64,000 nucleotides of DNA from Pyrus communis (Eukaryota > Streptophyta > Magnoliopsida > Rosales > Rosaceae), in assembly GCF_963583255.1 (NCBI RefSeq), contig NC_084819.1:15221616-15285615 (forward strand), read 5' to 3'. Below, in pieces: positions 1-10,999 of this stretch (the first letter of the stretch is position 1; each line of letters starts with the position of its first letter). A program made the position numbers and the translations under genes. The notes below the pieces were generated by a model. The model ran no database searches. It was not told the origin of the DNA and was given only the letters and a program-made list of their open reading frames with translations.

Positions 1-1577
1 TGTTTTCTTGTCCTGCAACCAACATTTTTTCTATTTGATAGGTTTCTTCTTATTATACTTTCATGCAAACAATTCGGTTTTCGATTCGCTCATTATTTGA
101 AAGAGACGACGCTGATGTATGTACAGCAATGACATACAAGAAAGACAAATGCTTATGAATGTGTTTGTCAACAAAGTGGATGCAACTTATCATACCTCAA
201 ACTGAAGAAGTAAAAAGCTAGCAATATTATACATCTATACTGTTGAAGTTTGTAACAGTATGATGCGATTATTTGTACCAACGTATGTGCAGAGAGGAAA
301 TGCCCTACCAAGATTATAACAGGGTCCCATTTTAAAAATCTTGCTCCCAGTTGCATACCGACACCTGCTCTTATATACTTTTCTCTACAACAATTATATG
401 ACTTTTCTCTACAACAATAATAAAGTCTTATTGCACTAGATGGGGTTAGCTGTATGAATCCTAAAACGTCATTGAGTTCGGTTTTGCACCAAGTCTTCTG
501 TTAGCTTCAAGTATTCCATGTATTTTCTTAAAGTCTCTTTCCATGTCTTCCTAAGTCTTCATCTACCCGTTTTGCCCTAAGTTTTTGTCTCATAGTCACA
601 TTTTGTAACCGGAGCATCTGTATGTCTTTGTTGCACATGTCCAAACCATCGTAACCAATTTTCTATTATCTTATCTTCAATTGCGGTCACTCCCCCTTTA
701 CTTTAGATATCCTCGTTCCTAATCTTGTCCTTTTTTCGTGAGCCCACACATCAAACGAAACATTCTCATCAACGTTACACTCATTTTTCGCATGTGTTCG
801 TACTTGACCACCCAATATGACTTTTCACTAAACAGAAAATTTAAAGTTGTGATCAGAATGGGGACGTGAACTTTATCCCTAATAATCGAGGGGGACTTTC
901 CTAATTGTATCACGTCACGTAACCAGCGGAAAGTAGTCCTGCTAAATTCTACAACACCTAAATCTTTGGAATGCTTCTTCAAACAATTATGTGCCACAAT
1001 TAGGTAAGGAAAAGCAAGACGGTGATGTGCTACAATTAGGGGAATTGGATCCTCTCCGAGGCAATGCCTCGGGATCCTACTGAGCGGACAATATGGGCCG
1101 TCAGGATTTTGATTCAACGGCTACAAACAGGAGGTCCCTCTAAAAGTTATAATAATTGTAGCCGTTGGATCAAAATACAACGGCCCATGTTGTCCGGTCA
1201 GTAAGACCCGAGGCATTGCCTCGCAGAGGATCCAATTCCACAATTAGGCAAGGAAGAGCAAGATGGTAACCTGCTTACATGTCTTCGGTGCTATTTAATT
1301 AGAACTGTCTTATTCCATAATAACTTTGCTTAAAATCGGATATCAACTCTATACCTACTATTATGACAGCTTTTAAGTTTGAACCTATCGCTATAAATTT
1401 TTTCCAATTTCTAGTTCACTTTCGGGGACCATCCATGGTTTGTAATTACTATCTCAATTATATATTGTGGTCCTGCGGCAAACATTTTGGCTATGTGACA
1501 GATTTCTTCCTTTTTTATGTACTTTCATCATCTAAAAGTAACTTGTCTTCTGATTTTATCCGTAACTAGAACAAAAA
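1..1577. other. Intergenic region upstream of the LRR pseudogene
   Basis: No convincing gene is seen. Bases about 1-100 resemble the stretch just upstream of the LRR start (about 1460-1570): both hold a 'tcctgc..aacatttt..ctat' core and a 'tttctt..tactttcat' core. This suggests a duplicated receptor promoter, possibly from another cluster member left of the window. A roughly 37-bp tandem duplication (about 991-1040, continued at 1240-1275, sharing 'acaattagg..aaggaa.agcaaga') is split by the fold-back MITE at 1041-1239. The 132-codon minus-strand frame at 719-1117 is not supported as a gene. Confidence 0.5.
1041..1239. mobile_element. 199-bp fold-back MITE, MULE-type
   Basis: The two halves are near-perfect inverted copies over about 85 bp. 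The left begins ggaattggatcctctccgag and the right ends with the complement of the same sequence, with a short unpaired centre near 1128-1150. The element is flanked by the 9-bp direct repeat acaattagg at 1032-1040 and 1240-1248. A 9-bp duplication with long terminal inverted repeats is characteristic of Mutator-like non-autonomous elements. It lies about 340 bp upstream of the LRR pseudogene start and has no coding capacity. Transcribed, it would fold into a long hairpin. Confidence 0.85.
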
Positions 1578-2225
1578 ATGGCGCATTCACGTACCTGTTC
1601 TTGCAAGGTTTTCTTCAAATTTCTTCTCCTTTTATGCATGGCCACAGGTCTGCAATCTGCAACACTTTCCACTTATAGAAATGAATCCGATCACCTGGTG
1701 TTGCTAGACTTCAAGAAACGAATTACTCAAGATCCTCTCCAAATCATGAGCTCATGGAATACTTCAATCCATTTCTGCAGTTGGGTAGGGATTACATGCA
1801 ACCACGCCACCAAAAGAGTCATGATTTTGAACCTGGAAGCTCAAAAACTGGTAGGCTCCTTATCACCTTCCATTGGAAATCTTACTTACCTTGCTGGAAT
1901 TAACCTGATAAACAACAACTTTCGTGGTGAAATTCCTCAAGAAATTGGCCGACTACTGAACCTACAACATCTCAACCTTTCTTTCAATTCTTTCAGTGGA
2001 AAAATACCAAGTAATATATCTCATTGTACACAACTAAGAGTACTCGATCTTGTTTCCAATGAGATTATTGGTTCGATCCCAAACCAACTCAGTTCATTGT
2101 ATCATTTACTTGGTCTGGGTATTTCGGCTAACAATCTTACCGGAACTATCCCAGCCTGGATTGGACACTTTTCATATTTGGAAATTCTATTGCTTCCTGT
2201 CAATAATTTTCAAGGAAGCATACCC

Positions 2226-2674
2226 TGTTGGAAATTCAACTCAAAACAAGTTGGTGCTAGCCATTGTTGAAAATCAATGTCAAAGTTAGGCATTGAAAGT
2301 TAGGCAATGTTAGGTATGGTTGAATAAAAATTATTAGGTGCAATTAATGTGTTTTGTGTGGTAATAAATAATCTTAGTTTAATCATTTGGTTTGCTATAA
2401 ATACCCAAGCTCTCAAGCATTGTAAATCATCCCATCCAAATCCCACTTCCAATTGTGAAGAAGCTTGTAAGCTTTCTTATTCCAATAGTTTGTAAACCTT
2501 TTTCATATATCAAAGTCCAAGTGTTTTGCCAAAGCTTGTTGCTTCCCTCCTTTCTCTATTTCTTTCTTTGTCCAATTTTATTTGAGAGTGCAAAGTGAAA
2601 GAGGTGTGATAGAGTTTGTAAACTTATCACCCACATATTTTGGTATTGAGTTAGTAAACTGTCAAATACCAACA
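2226..2674 (+). repeat. 5' LTR of the copia element
   Basis: 449 bp, starting TGTTGGAAATTC and ending CAAATACCAACA. It carries a TATA box (TATAAATA, 2396-2403), so transcription would start in its 3' half. Base by base it reads the same as the 3' LTR. Confidence 0.96.
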
Positions 2675-2676
2675 AT

Positions 2677-2688
2677 TGGTATCAGAGC
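2677..2688 (+). other. Primer-binding site (initiator Met tRNA)
   Basis: TGGTATCAGAGC, two bases after the 5' LTR, matches the 3' end of plant initiator methionine tRNA. This is the standard minus-strand primer of plant copia elements. Confidence 0.93.
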
Positions 2689-2718
2689 CAGAATACCATT
2701 CTGGCAGGTGCAGCAGTT

Positions 2719-5700
2719 ATGGCGTCCAACTTAGTGCAACTCCAAGTTCCCACATTGAAGAAAGAAAATTATGAAAGATGGTGCATCCAATTCAAAGCAT
2801 TGTTTGGATCACAGGAGCTATGGGAAGTTGTCAGTAGTGGGTATGTTGTACCCACTGCCGAGCAAGAAGCCGTATATACTGCGGATCAAAGGAACACTCT
2901 CAAGGACTTACGAAAGAAGGACCAAAAGGCGCTGTATCTTCTATACCAGGGTTTGGAAGATTCAACGTTCGAGAAGGTTGCAGAAGCAACAACGAGCAAG
3001 CAAGTATGGGATACACTCAGTACAATCTACAAAGGAGTAGATCGAGTCAAGAAAGTAAGGTTACAATCACTTCGAGCAGATTTTGAAACTGCTCATATGA
3101 ATGAAGGGGAGAGCATCTCCGACTATCACTCAAGGCTCATTGTGATAGTAAATCAGATGAGGAGAAATGGCGAGAGACTCGATGAAGTACGAGTTGTGGA
3201 GAAGATACTCCGGTCACTCACATCTAAGTTTGAGCATGTGGTGACTGCCATTGAGGAATCCAAGGATTTGGAGGTGATGAGCGCAGAAGAGCTACTAGGA
3301 TCCCTCCTAGTTCACGAGCAACGCATTCAGAAGAATGCAAGCCCCACAACGCTAGAGCAAGCTTTGGAGTCAAAGTTGAATATTGACAAACCAAATAAAG
3401 GTCGTGGGCAGTGGAACTCACGTCGTGGGAGCTCATCCAACCGTAGCCGAGGACGAGCCCGAGGAAGAGGTCGAGGCTATGCACAAAATCAAGGTCAGTC
3501 TCAGGAGTGGAGATTTACTCGAGGAAAGGCGCATATCCAGTGTCACAACTGTAAGCAATATGGACATTATGCCAATGAATGTTCACATAAAAATGGTGAG
3601 CATGTCAACATGGCAGAATCAAGTGGAAATACTGATGAAGAACTTACAGTCTTACTAGCACACCATGATTCCAGTAGCCAACAAGATGTTTGGTATTTGG
3701 ACTCTGGTGCAAGCAATCACATGTGTGGAAAGAATGAGTTTTTTGCCGAACTCAAAGAAGGGGCCTATGGATCTGTAAGTCTTGGTGACTCCTCAAAGTT
3801 GCCAGTTGAAGGCAAAGGGAAAATCAAGATCATCCAGAAGGATGGAAGAGAAGAATACATCTCCGATACCTACTACATACCAGGTATGAAGAGCAACATT
3901 CTGAGCATTGGTCAACTGCTCCAGAAAGGGTACATTATACATATGGAGAACATGCTTCTCACTCTCAGGAATGCAAGGAGAAAGCTTATTGCACGTGTTC
4001 GAATGTCAAAGAACCGGATGTTTCCGTTGAATTTGAACACAAAGATTGGAAGCTGCAACATCGGTGTAATGGAAGATGAGTCATGGAAATGGCATCTTCG
4101 ATTTGGCCATCTTAATTTCAATGGCCTAAAGTTGCTGTCAAGTGGAGGAATGGTTCGTGGTCTACCCCAGATTGAAGCCACACGCCAAGTATGTGAAGGT
4201 TGTGTGCTTGGCAAGCAAGCACGACTATCGTTCCCTGTTGGTGATACATGGAGAGCAAAGGCACCACTGCAGTTGGTGCACACAGATATATGTGGTCCAT
4301 TGGATCCCATGTCTTATGGAGGTAATAGGTATTTTATTACCTTCATTGATGATTTCAGTAGAAAGACTTGGGTCTATTTTCTCAAGGAGAAGTCAGCTGC
4401 CCTAAAAATTTTCAAGGAGTTCAAGGCACTCATAGAGGCAGAAAGTAACCACAAGCTTGTGGCTGTGAGATCAGATAGAGGTGGAGAGTACACCTCCAAT
4501 GCTTTCCAAGCATACTGCAAGGAGCAAGGAATTAGGCATCAACTTACTGCTGCCTATACCCCACAGCAAAATGGGATAGCCGAAAGAAAGAATCGAACCA
4601 TCCTTGACATGACAAGGTCCATGCTTAAGGAGAAGAATTTGCCAAAAGAGTTATGGGCAGAAGCTGTAGCTTGTTCGATTTATTTGTTGAATCGATGTCC
4701 AACAAAGAGTGTCAAGAGGATGACACCACAAGAGGCTTGGAGTGGATACAAGCCGAATGTTACACACCTAAGAATTTTTGGGTGTGTTGCATATGCTCAA
4801 GTTCCAGAAGCCAAGAGGAGGAAACTTGATGATAGAGGTGAGAAGTGTGTGTTTGTGGGCTATAGTGAAGAGTCCAAGGCATACAAGCTCTACAACCCAC
4901 TAACTGGCAAACTAGTGGTTAGTAGAGATGTCATCTTCAGTGAGGAAGAGACATGGACGTGGAACAACAAAGAAGTCAGTAAAGAGAAGATCGTCTCCAC
5001 TGATTTTGAAGAACCAGAAGTTGTACCACCGATTGAGCAACAGCCTGCTCAAACAATCACAACAACTCCAGTGCACAGAATTGCAAGGAGTGGTCCTACA
5101 TCTAGTGAGGAAAGCAGCTCCTCAACTCCAGTGAGGTTAAGGAGTCTCACAGAGATTTATGGACAAGAAGAAGAAGAAGAAACCAACCTTTTCTGCTTGT
5201 ATGCAGACCACGAGCCTTTCTCATTCAATGAAGCTGTGGAAGAAGATTGTTGGAAGAAAGCCATGGAAGAAGAGATCCATGCCATCGAGAAGAATGACAC
5301 TTGGGAGCTGACAAAACTCCCACCAAATCAGAAGGCTATTGGTGTCAAGTGGGTTTACAAGATCAAACGCACTGCAGATGGGAGTGTGGATCGATACAAA
5401 TCAAGGCTTGTAGCAAAGGGCTACAAACAGAAGTATGGAGTGGACTATGATGAAGTCTATGCTCCAGTTGCGAGACTTGACACGGTAAGATTGCTAATCT
5501 CTCTTGCCGCACATCATAAATGGAAAATTTATCAACTAGATGTCAAGTCAGCCTTCCTTAATGGAGTACTTGAGGAAGAAGTGTACGTGGAACAACCGGA
5601 AGGCTTCCAAGTACAAGGAGAAGAAGATAAGGTGTATCGTTTGAAGAAGGCTTTGTACGGCCTCAAGCAAGCACCACGAGCTTGGAACTCAAGGATCGAC

Positions 5701-6741
5701 AACTACCTTCACCAAAATGGATTTCAGAAATGTCCATACGAGCATTCAGTTTACATGAAGAATGGTGAAAAAGGGGAGTTCTTAATTATTTGTCTCTATG
5801 TAGATGATTTATTGTTTACAGGAAACAATGAGGCAATGTTCCATGAGTTCAAGCAATCCATGTTCAGTGAATTCGAGATGACTGACAATGGATTAATGTC
5901 ATACTTTCTTGGCATAAAAGTGAAGCAAGAAAGTGATGGTATCTACATCTCTCAACAAAGGTACATGAGAGACATATTGAAGAAGTTCAATATGGACAAG
6001 TGCAACACTGTCAATACCCCAGTCGCAACTGGATTGAAGCTGTCCAAAGGAGGAGAGGGTGAGTTTGTAAACTCAACAGTGTACAAAAGCCTCGTTGGAA
6101 GCCTAAGGTACCTTACAATCACAAGACCTGATATAGTTTATGGTGTTGGACTCGTGAGTCGATACATGGAAACACCAAGGGAGTCTCATTGGCTGGCCGC
6201 CAAGAGAATTTTGAGGTACATAAGAGGTACTCTAAACTATGGTCTATTTTATAATTTTGGTGAAGATGCAAAATTATTTGGTTATTCAGATAGTGATTGG
6301 GGAGGTGACCAAGATGAAAGGAAAAGCACAACTGGCTATGTGTTTTTTCTAGGATCAACAGCTTTCTCATGGACTTCAAAGAAGCAATCAATTGTTGCTT
6401 TGTCATCATGTGAAGCCGAGTATGTTGCTGTAGCCTCAACCGTGTGTGAGGCAATTTGGTTAAGAAATCTGTTGAAGTCAGTGTGTCATCCACAAGTGGA
6501 ATCGACTGTGATTCACGTAGATAACGTGTCTGCAATCAAACTTGCAAAGAATCCTGTTCAACATGGAAGGAGCAAGCACATTGATACCAGGTTCCATTTT
6601 CTAAGGGACCATGTGAAGCAAAAGACAATTGAACTTGTCTACTGTCACACCAAGGAACAAGTGGCAGACATCTTCACAAAGCCATTGCCAATTGAAACAT
6701 TCCGACTACTGCGTGAAATGCTAGGAATGAAGGCGTTTTGA
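2719..6741 (+). CDS. Copia gag-pol polyprotein, intact (1340 aa)
   Basis: A single frame encodes all functions of the retrotransposon. Gag is the UBN2/copia type (about residues 1-230), followed by an Arg/Gly-rich stretch and a CCHC zinc knuckle ([14 protein letters not shown], near 275). The aspartic protease has its DSGA motif near 329. Integrase has an HHCC zinc region (about 458-500) and catalytic core landmarks HTD, SDRGGEY and NGIAERKN (about 518-640). Reverse transcriptase is recognisable from [11 protein letters not shown] to YVDDLLFTG (near 1027). RNase H shows [16 protein letters not shown] and a C-terminal KHIDTRFHF block. Domain order PR-INT-RT-RH defines Ty1/copia. There are no internal stops or frameshifts, and every catalytic signature I looked for is present. 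Translation as a single polyprotein is usual for this group. Confidence 0.96.
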   Translation: MASNLVQLQVPTLKKENYERWCIQFKALFGSQELWEVVSSGYVVPTAEQEAVYTADQRNTLKDLRKKDQKALYLLYQGLEDSTFEKVAEATTSKQVWDTLSTIYKGVDRVKKVRLQSLRADFETAHMNEGESISDYHSRLIVIVNQMRRNGERLDEVRVVEKILRSLTSKFEHVVTAIEESKDLEVMSAEELLGSLLVHEQRIQKNASPTTLEQALESKLNIDKPNKGRGQWNSRRGSSSNRSRGRARGRGRGYAQNQGQSQEWRFTRGKAHIQCHNCKQYGHYANECSHKNGEHVNMAESSGNTDEELTVLLAHHDSSSQQDVWYLDSGASNHMCGKNEFFAELKEGAYGSVSLGDSSKLPVEGKGKIKIIQKDGREEYISDTYYIPGMKSNILSIGQLLQKGYIIHMENMLLTLRNARRKLIARVRMSKNRMFPLNLNTKIGSCNIGVMEDESWKWHLRFGHLNFNGLKLLSSGGMVRGLPQIEATRQVCEGCVLGKQARLSFPVGDTWRAKAPLQLVHTDICGPLDPMSYGGNRYFITFIDDFSRKTWVYFLKEKSAALKIFKEFKALIEAESNHKLVAVRSDRGGEYTSNAFQAYCKEQGIRHQLTAAYTPQQNGIAERKNRTILDMTRSMLKEKNLPKELWAEAVACSIYLLNRCPTKSVKRMTPQEAWSGYKPNVTHLRIFGCVAYAQVPEAKRRKLDDRGEKCVFVGYSEESKAYKLYNPLTGKLVVSRDVIFSEEETWTWNNKEVSKEKIVSTDFEEPEVVPPIEQQPAQTITTTPVHRIARSGPTSSEESSSSTPVRLRSLTEIYGQEEEEETNLFCLYADHEPFSFNEAVEEDCWKKAMEEEIHAIEKNDTWELTKLPPNQKAIGVKWVYKIKRTADGSVDRYKSRLVAKGYKQKYGVDYDEVYAPVARLDTVRLLISLAAHHKWKIYQLDVKSAFLNGVLEEEVYVEQPEGFQVQGEEDKVYRLKKALYGLKQAPRAWNSRIDNYLHQNGFQKCPYEHSVYMKNGEKGEFLIICLYVDDLLFTGNNEAMFHEFKQSMFSEFEMTDNGLMSYFLGIKVKQESDGIYISQQRYMRDILKKFNMDKCNTVNTPVATGLKLSKGGEGEFVNSTVYKSLVGSLRYLTITRPDIVYGVGLVSRYMETPRESHWLAAKRILRYIRGTLNYGLFYNFGEDAKLFGYSDSDWGGDQDERKSTTGYVFFLGSTAFSWTSKKQSIVALSSCEAEYVAVASTVCEAIWLRNLLKSVCHPQVESTVIHVDNVSAIKLAKNPVQHGRSKHIDTRFHFLRDHVKQKTIELVYCHTKEQVADIFTKPLPIETFRLLREMLGMKAF

Positions 6742-6742
6742 T

Positions 6743-6753
6743 TTGAGGAGGTG
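6743..6753 (+). other. Polypurine tract
   Basis: The purine-rich sequence ttgaggaggtg lies directly before the 3' LTR and one base after the gag-pol stop codon. It is the expected plus-strand primer site. Confidence 0.85.
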
Positions 6754-7202
6754 TGTTGGAAATTCAACTCAAAACAAGTTGGTGCTAGCCATTGTTGAAA
6801 ATCAATGTCAAAGTTAGGCATTGAAAGTTAGGCAATGTTAGGTATGGTTGAATAAAAATTATTAGGTGCAATTAATGTGTTTTGTGTGGTAATAAATAAT
6901 CTTAGTTTAATCATTTGGTTTGCTATAAATACCCAAGCTCTCAAGCATTGTAAATCATCCCATCCAAATCCCACTTCCAATTGTGAAGAAGCTTGTAAGC
7001 TTTCTTATTCCAATAGTTTGTAAACCTTTTTCATATATCAAAGTCCAAGTGTTTTGCCAAAGCTTGTTGCTTCCCTCCTTTCTCTATTTCTTTCTTTGTC
7101 CAATTTTATTTGAGAGTGCAAAGTGAAAGAGGTGTGATAGAGTTTGTAAACTTATCACCCACATATTTTGGTATTGAGTTAGTAAACTGTCAAATACCAA
7201 CA
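6754..7202 (+). repeat. 3' LTR of the copia element
   Basis: 449 bp, identical to the 5' LTR in my reading, including a TATAAATA at the equivalent place. It ends CCAACA and is followed directly by the second target duplication copy and the resumed LRR frame. Confidence 0.96.
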
Positions 7203-8167
7203 TACCCAATGAGCTAGGACGTCTAACAAACTTGAGAAGGTTTGTACTGTGGGGAAATAATTTGTCTGGTACGGTACCTGCTTCACTCTATAATATATCA
7301 TCCATATACTATTTCACTGTTGCTTCAAACCAGCTGCACGGAGAGATACCACCAGATGTCGGCATTACGCTTCCTAATCTCGAAGTATTTGCCGGTGGGG
7401 TCAACAAGTTCACCGGAACTATTCCACTATCATTGGCAAATGCTTCTAGACTGCAAGTGCTTGATTTTGCTATAAATGGTCTCACCGGGACACTCCCTGC
7501 TGAAAACCTTGCAACCTTGCAAAGCTTAGTTAGACTGAACTTTGATGAAAACAGACTAGCAAGGGGGATAACTGGTGGCAAGGATTTTCTTGGTCTCCTC
7601 GCTAATTGTACGAGTCTAGAGGTGTTGGGTCTTATGGGAAATTATTTTGGAGGAGAATTGCCCGGATCAGTAGCCAACCTTTCTACGCAACTGAGAATTC
7701 TTACTTTGGGGTCAAATTTGATGCATGGCAGCATCCCCAATGACATGGGAAATCTTGTAAATCTGACCAGTCTAGGACTGGAAGGAAACTTTTTGGGTGG
7801 TCGTGTCCCCGATGGAATTGGGAAGCTTCAGAAGTTACAGGGACTGCAGAAGTTACAGACGTTACAGGGACTTTTTCGTCTAGCTACATTCAGAGGGGCA
7901 CCCAAACCTGATATTAAAAAACAAAATATCCAGTATAATGCAAACAAATCAATATGTAGTATCAATTTAGGATGCATAATTCAAGGCTCTAAAGCATTGA
8001 GAAAGAGGCACAACTGAGGATGCAAACTTTGTCCAACTGAGCAAGGGGCTTAATTTTGGAAAGACGGCTAAAATGAACACCAATGTATTCACTCGAAGTA
8101 AATGTGCCTAGAAAACTCTACTCATAGTTTACAAATCTGCAATTCTCAAAGGTTAATCATATAAAAT

Positions 8168-8188
8168 CACACACACACACACACACAC
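8168..8188. repeat. (CA)n microsatellite
   Basis: About ten CA units followed by an irregular GTATAT stretch, in the 3' flank of the LRR pseudogene. Confidence 0.95.
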
Positions 8189-9047
8189 GTATATGTATAT
8201 ATTATGTATATTATATGTATGTAGTAGCTATTATTGCTAACCTTCGGCAGAAGTAGAGTTCTGTGTGATAAACTGAGGTATATTTGACCTTTACCCTCAT
8301 TTCCATGGCCTTAGGTGGAGCAAACTTCACCCTCTCCATCACCAATGGCTTCCCTGCCTTCCATGCAACTACTGTTGCAAAATCTACAACACCAAAATCC
8401 CAAATTGAGGAGTATTAAATCTCTAACCTCAAATATCCATCGAAAGACATTCAAAATGAAGAACAATGGACCTAGCGGGCAAAGAAGCTGATTGGTGTTC
8501 ATAAAAAGGATATTTTAGTTTTAATTACCTTGTATTTGATAAGAGGTTCAAAACTCTATTCAATTTCTTTTGGTTCTGGTTTGGCTTCAAGCCTAGCCTC
8601 CTTTGTCGCCATTGACAAAAGACGGGCTCTTAGGAATAGAAGTGGATGTGAATGGAGCTTGATATGATCTAATTATGAAAAACATATACTAAGCAAACAT
8701 AAAATTTAAGGTGCATGGACGAATTTATCCAATGAAATTATCTAAATATGTTGAGAGGGATATCATTTTTTTTACATATTTTCTTGACAACCAAACAACA
8801 ATTTTGTCACCGGTGTTCAGACGAAAAAAATTCGCCGAAATTTGAAGACCGAACCCCTAAAACCTTAACACTTGAGATCGATTCGATTAAATGTCGATGG
8901 AACGGGATCCCATGTGTTTCAGAATGCTGCTGCACTTGACAGCAAGGCAAAATGGCAAAGTTGAAAAAAGGGGAAAAAATAGGGGCTAAAATCGGAACAA
9001 CATTGTGCTTATAAATAGTGCTTCAGTTCATTTTCTCTTTTAGTGTA

Positions 9048-9066
9048 TGTGTGTGTGTGTGTGTGT
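9048..9066. repeat. (TG)n microsatellite
   Basis: About nine TG units followed by a short TA run, in intergenic DNA. Confidence 0.95.
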
Positions 9067-10999
9067 ATATATCATTTATATTAAATTTATTAAATCCGTC
9101 TAGTCTGCCTAACCATCCGCCTAAGTTCTACCTAGCTAGTCGCCTAGGCGCTAGACTCTAGTCTACCGCCCAACTAAGGCCTAGCGTTTTTTAGAACCAT
9201 GTTATTCGGTGAGAGCATGAGCTCCTTTATTATTTTAAACCGCTAAGCTTTGTTCCTTTTTTAATTCTTGTTATTATTTCCAGAGTTTTAAATTATTTTC
9301 TCTTATTTTCTTTTAAAGTTGAGAGATGTTGAGTTTGAGTACTTGTTTCATGATGTACAAAAAATTTGTGAGGAAATGATGTAAATGACTTTAAGACCGT
9401 TTTCTGCTATGAATATTGTCAAAACATCATTGCATACAAAATAGGAGATCAATGATTGAGTGATAGCTTTGTTCTTAACATTGAGAGAAATGTTTTTGTT
9501 TTTATTGATAATGAGCTTATTATGCGGCGTTTTCTGATATGAAACCCCGTCGGTAACCATTATAACTTGTTTGTATTGATAAATTATGAATGACATTAAT
9601 ATTGTCTAATATCTAAAAGGATTTGGTTGTCTACATTTTTTTAAAACCTTTTTCACATTTAAATTTTACAATCCCCAACAATTTCTGGCTTCGTCACTAA
9701 TGACACTTCACCTTCTTGACTAGTAGTCTGTGTTATATGATTTTTTTTTATCTGTATCTTGACTAGTAGTCTGTGTTATATGATTTTTTTATCTGTATTT
9801 CGAACAGGATGAAGCGTTCGTGAAGTCAGTCATCATGATCGACTGCTCTAATACCATCTCAGAAATAATGGGTTTGTGGTCAATTTTCTGTATATTCCTT
9901 TGTCTCCCTTAAGACCTCTTTATATCACAATCTATACAACTAATATCTAAAGACTCTATAATTTGGGCGGCTAGTATTAACTACATTTCCCACCCCACTT
10001 GACAATATTTATAATAGGTAGTAACTGATGTTGACAATATCCATGTTGGCAGATAGCAACTGTTGTCAACATCAGCAGCCCTTTTTAACAAAAAAAATAG
10101 CATCCAGAATAAATCAGTGGATCACGCTTATCTTATCGTAATCAACCGACGAACAATTTAAGATCAAGATTAATAGCAGCAGTGGTACCAAGCTTTCAGA
10201 AACTCAGATTTTTTATTTCTAGCAAACAAGAACGGAAAAAATCACAAATTTATAGCTGCTGCAGACTGCAAAATGTTGAAGGCATGATCTCCCCTTCCCC
10301 CAGCTGAGTATTTCAATCAGGCACTAACTCATCATTTAGGTCAGTTTTTCTATGATCTTTGCTTATTTCTGATAAATTTCAACTAAAACAATTTTGATAT
10401 ATTTTCGGGCAATTGAATTTCGGTGCATTGTTGACGATTGTTTGTCTTTAATATAATACATGAATATATGAAAGTGTTGTGGTTAGGACTACTCACACTA
10501 GTTTTTCTTAGAACATTTTGCACATTAAATATTTGAATTTGACTATCACATCGTCACGTTGTTCATATTAACTAACATACTATATTAATCGTTTACAATA
10601 AGAGTAGACAACATGATTGATATTTGATCTCTCGGCTATGACACTTCACCTTCTTGACTAGTTCTGCAGATGCAAGAAATACGCATATAAGTCTTAATTG
10701 CTTCTCGACTAGAAATCTAATCTCCACAAACCAATTGAAAACAAAATCCACATTCATATTCAACCAAATCACTATAATCATTTTTCGCATCATAGAATAA
10801 CCCTACAATTAGTCTAGTCCTTGCGAAATTTTCGAAAGCAATTAGAACTGGGAAATGAGATCTAAATTTTCTGTCTCACAAGTTTTCCTAACGCCGTATA
10901 GGACGTGAATGCTGGTCTTTGTTGAATTCCTCTCCATGACTCTGTCCTAATCATGTATACAAACTTGGTTGCTGTTTTTTTATCGGTATTTCAAACAGG

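Larger units (their letters stand above)
2226..7202 (+). mobile_element. Complete, very young Ty1/copia LTR retrotransposon
   Basis: The element is 4977 bp, bounded by TG...CA LTRs of 449 bp (2226-2674 and 6754-7202), with 5-bp target duplication taccc at 2221-2225 and 7203-7207. A primer-binding site complementary to the initiator Met tRNA (tggtatcagagc, 2677-2688) follows the 5' LTR by two bases. A polypurine tract (ttgaggaggtg, 6743-6753) abuts the 3' LTR. The internal region holds one uninterrupted gag-pol frame. I see no difference between the two LTRs, which implies recent insertion. It sits in sense orientation inside an LRR receptor pseudogene. All structural parts for autonomy are present; whether it is transcribed cannot be read from DNA. 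I did not assign the copia lineage. Confidence 0.96.
1578..8017 (+). pseudogene. Truncated LRR-XII receptor-kinase pseudogene split by a copia element
   Basis: The frame starts at 1578 with a signal peptide (hydrophobic FFKFLLLLC), then the N-terminal LRR cap ([12 protein letters not shown], the FCSW..ITC cysteine pair) and LRRs of the NNFxGxIPxxIG type. At 2221-2225 the copia element enters with duplication taccc. The LRR frame resumes at 7208 in the same phase and continues to 8017, so the reading frame was open when the element landed. Compared with the intact neighbour at 11000-14256, homology stops near 7825 (GKLQKL). It is followed by short repeats of 'cagaagttacag/gactgcagaagttacag' (7825-7875) and then unrelated sequence. 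No transmembrane segment and no kinase remain. The gene was therefore truncated independently of the insertion. It could yield a secreted LRR fragment from an empty allele, but here it is a broken receptor copy. Confidence 0.85.
8018..10999. other. Intergenic region between the two LRR receptor copies
   Basis: No supported gene. It contains microsatellites at 8168-8188 (CA) and 9048-9066 (TG). A common plant repeat segment with 'cgcctaggcgctag' lies near 9150. An imperfect tandem duplication of about 40 bp ('cttgactagtagtctgtgttatatga') occurs at about 9716-9790. Near 9788-9830 there is an orphan copy of the sequence around the intact receptor's start codon ('cgaacaggatgaagcgttc' against 'caaacaggatgaagcattc' at 10992-11010). 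Part of the same flank recurs at 10638-10659. These are remnants of local segmental duplication in the cluster. Confidence 0.55.

Noticed and set aside
719..1117. Minus-strand frame of 132 codons
   Set aside because: Its first 77 bases overlap the fold-back MITE, and the rest has no recognisable domain or splice partner.
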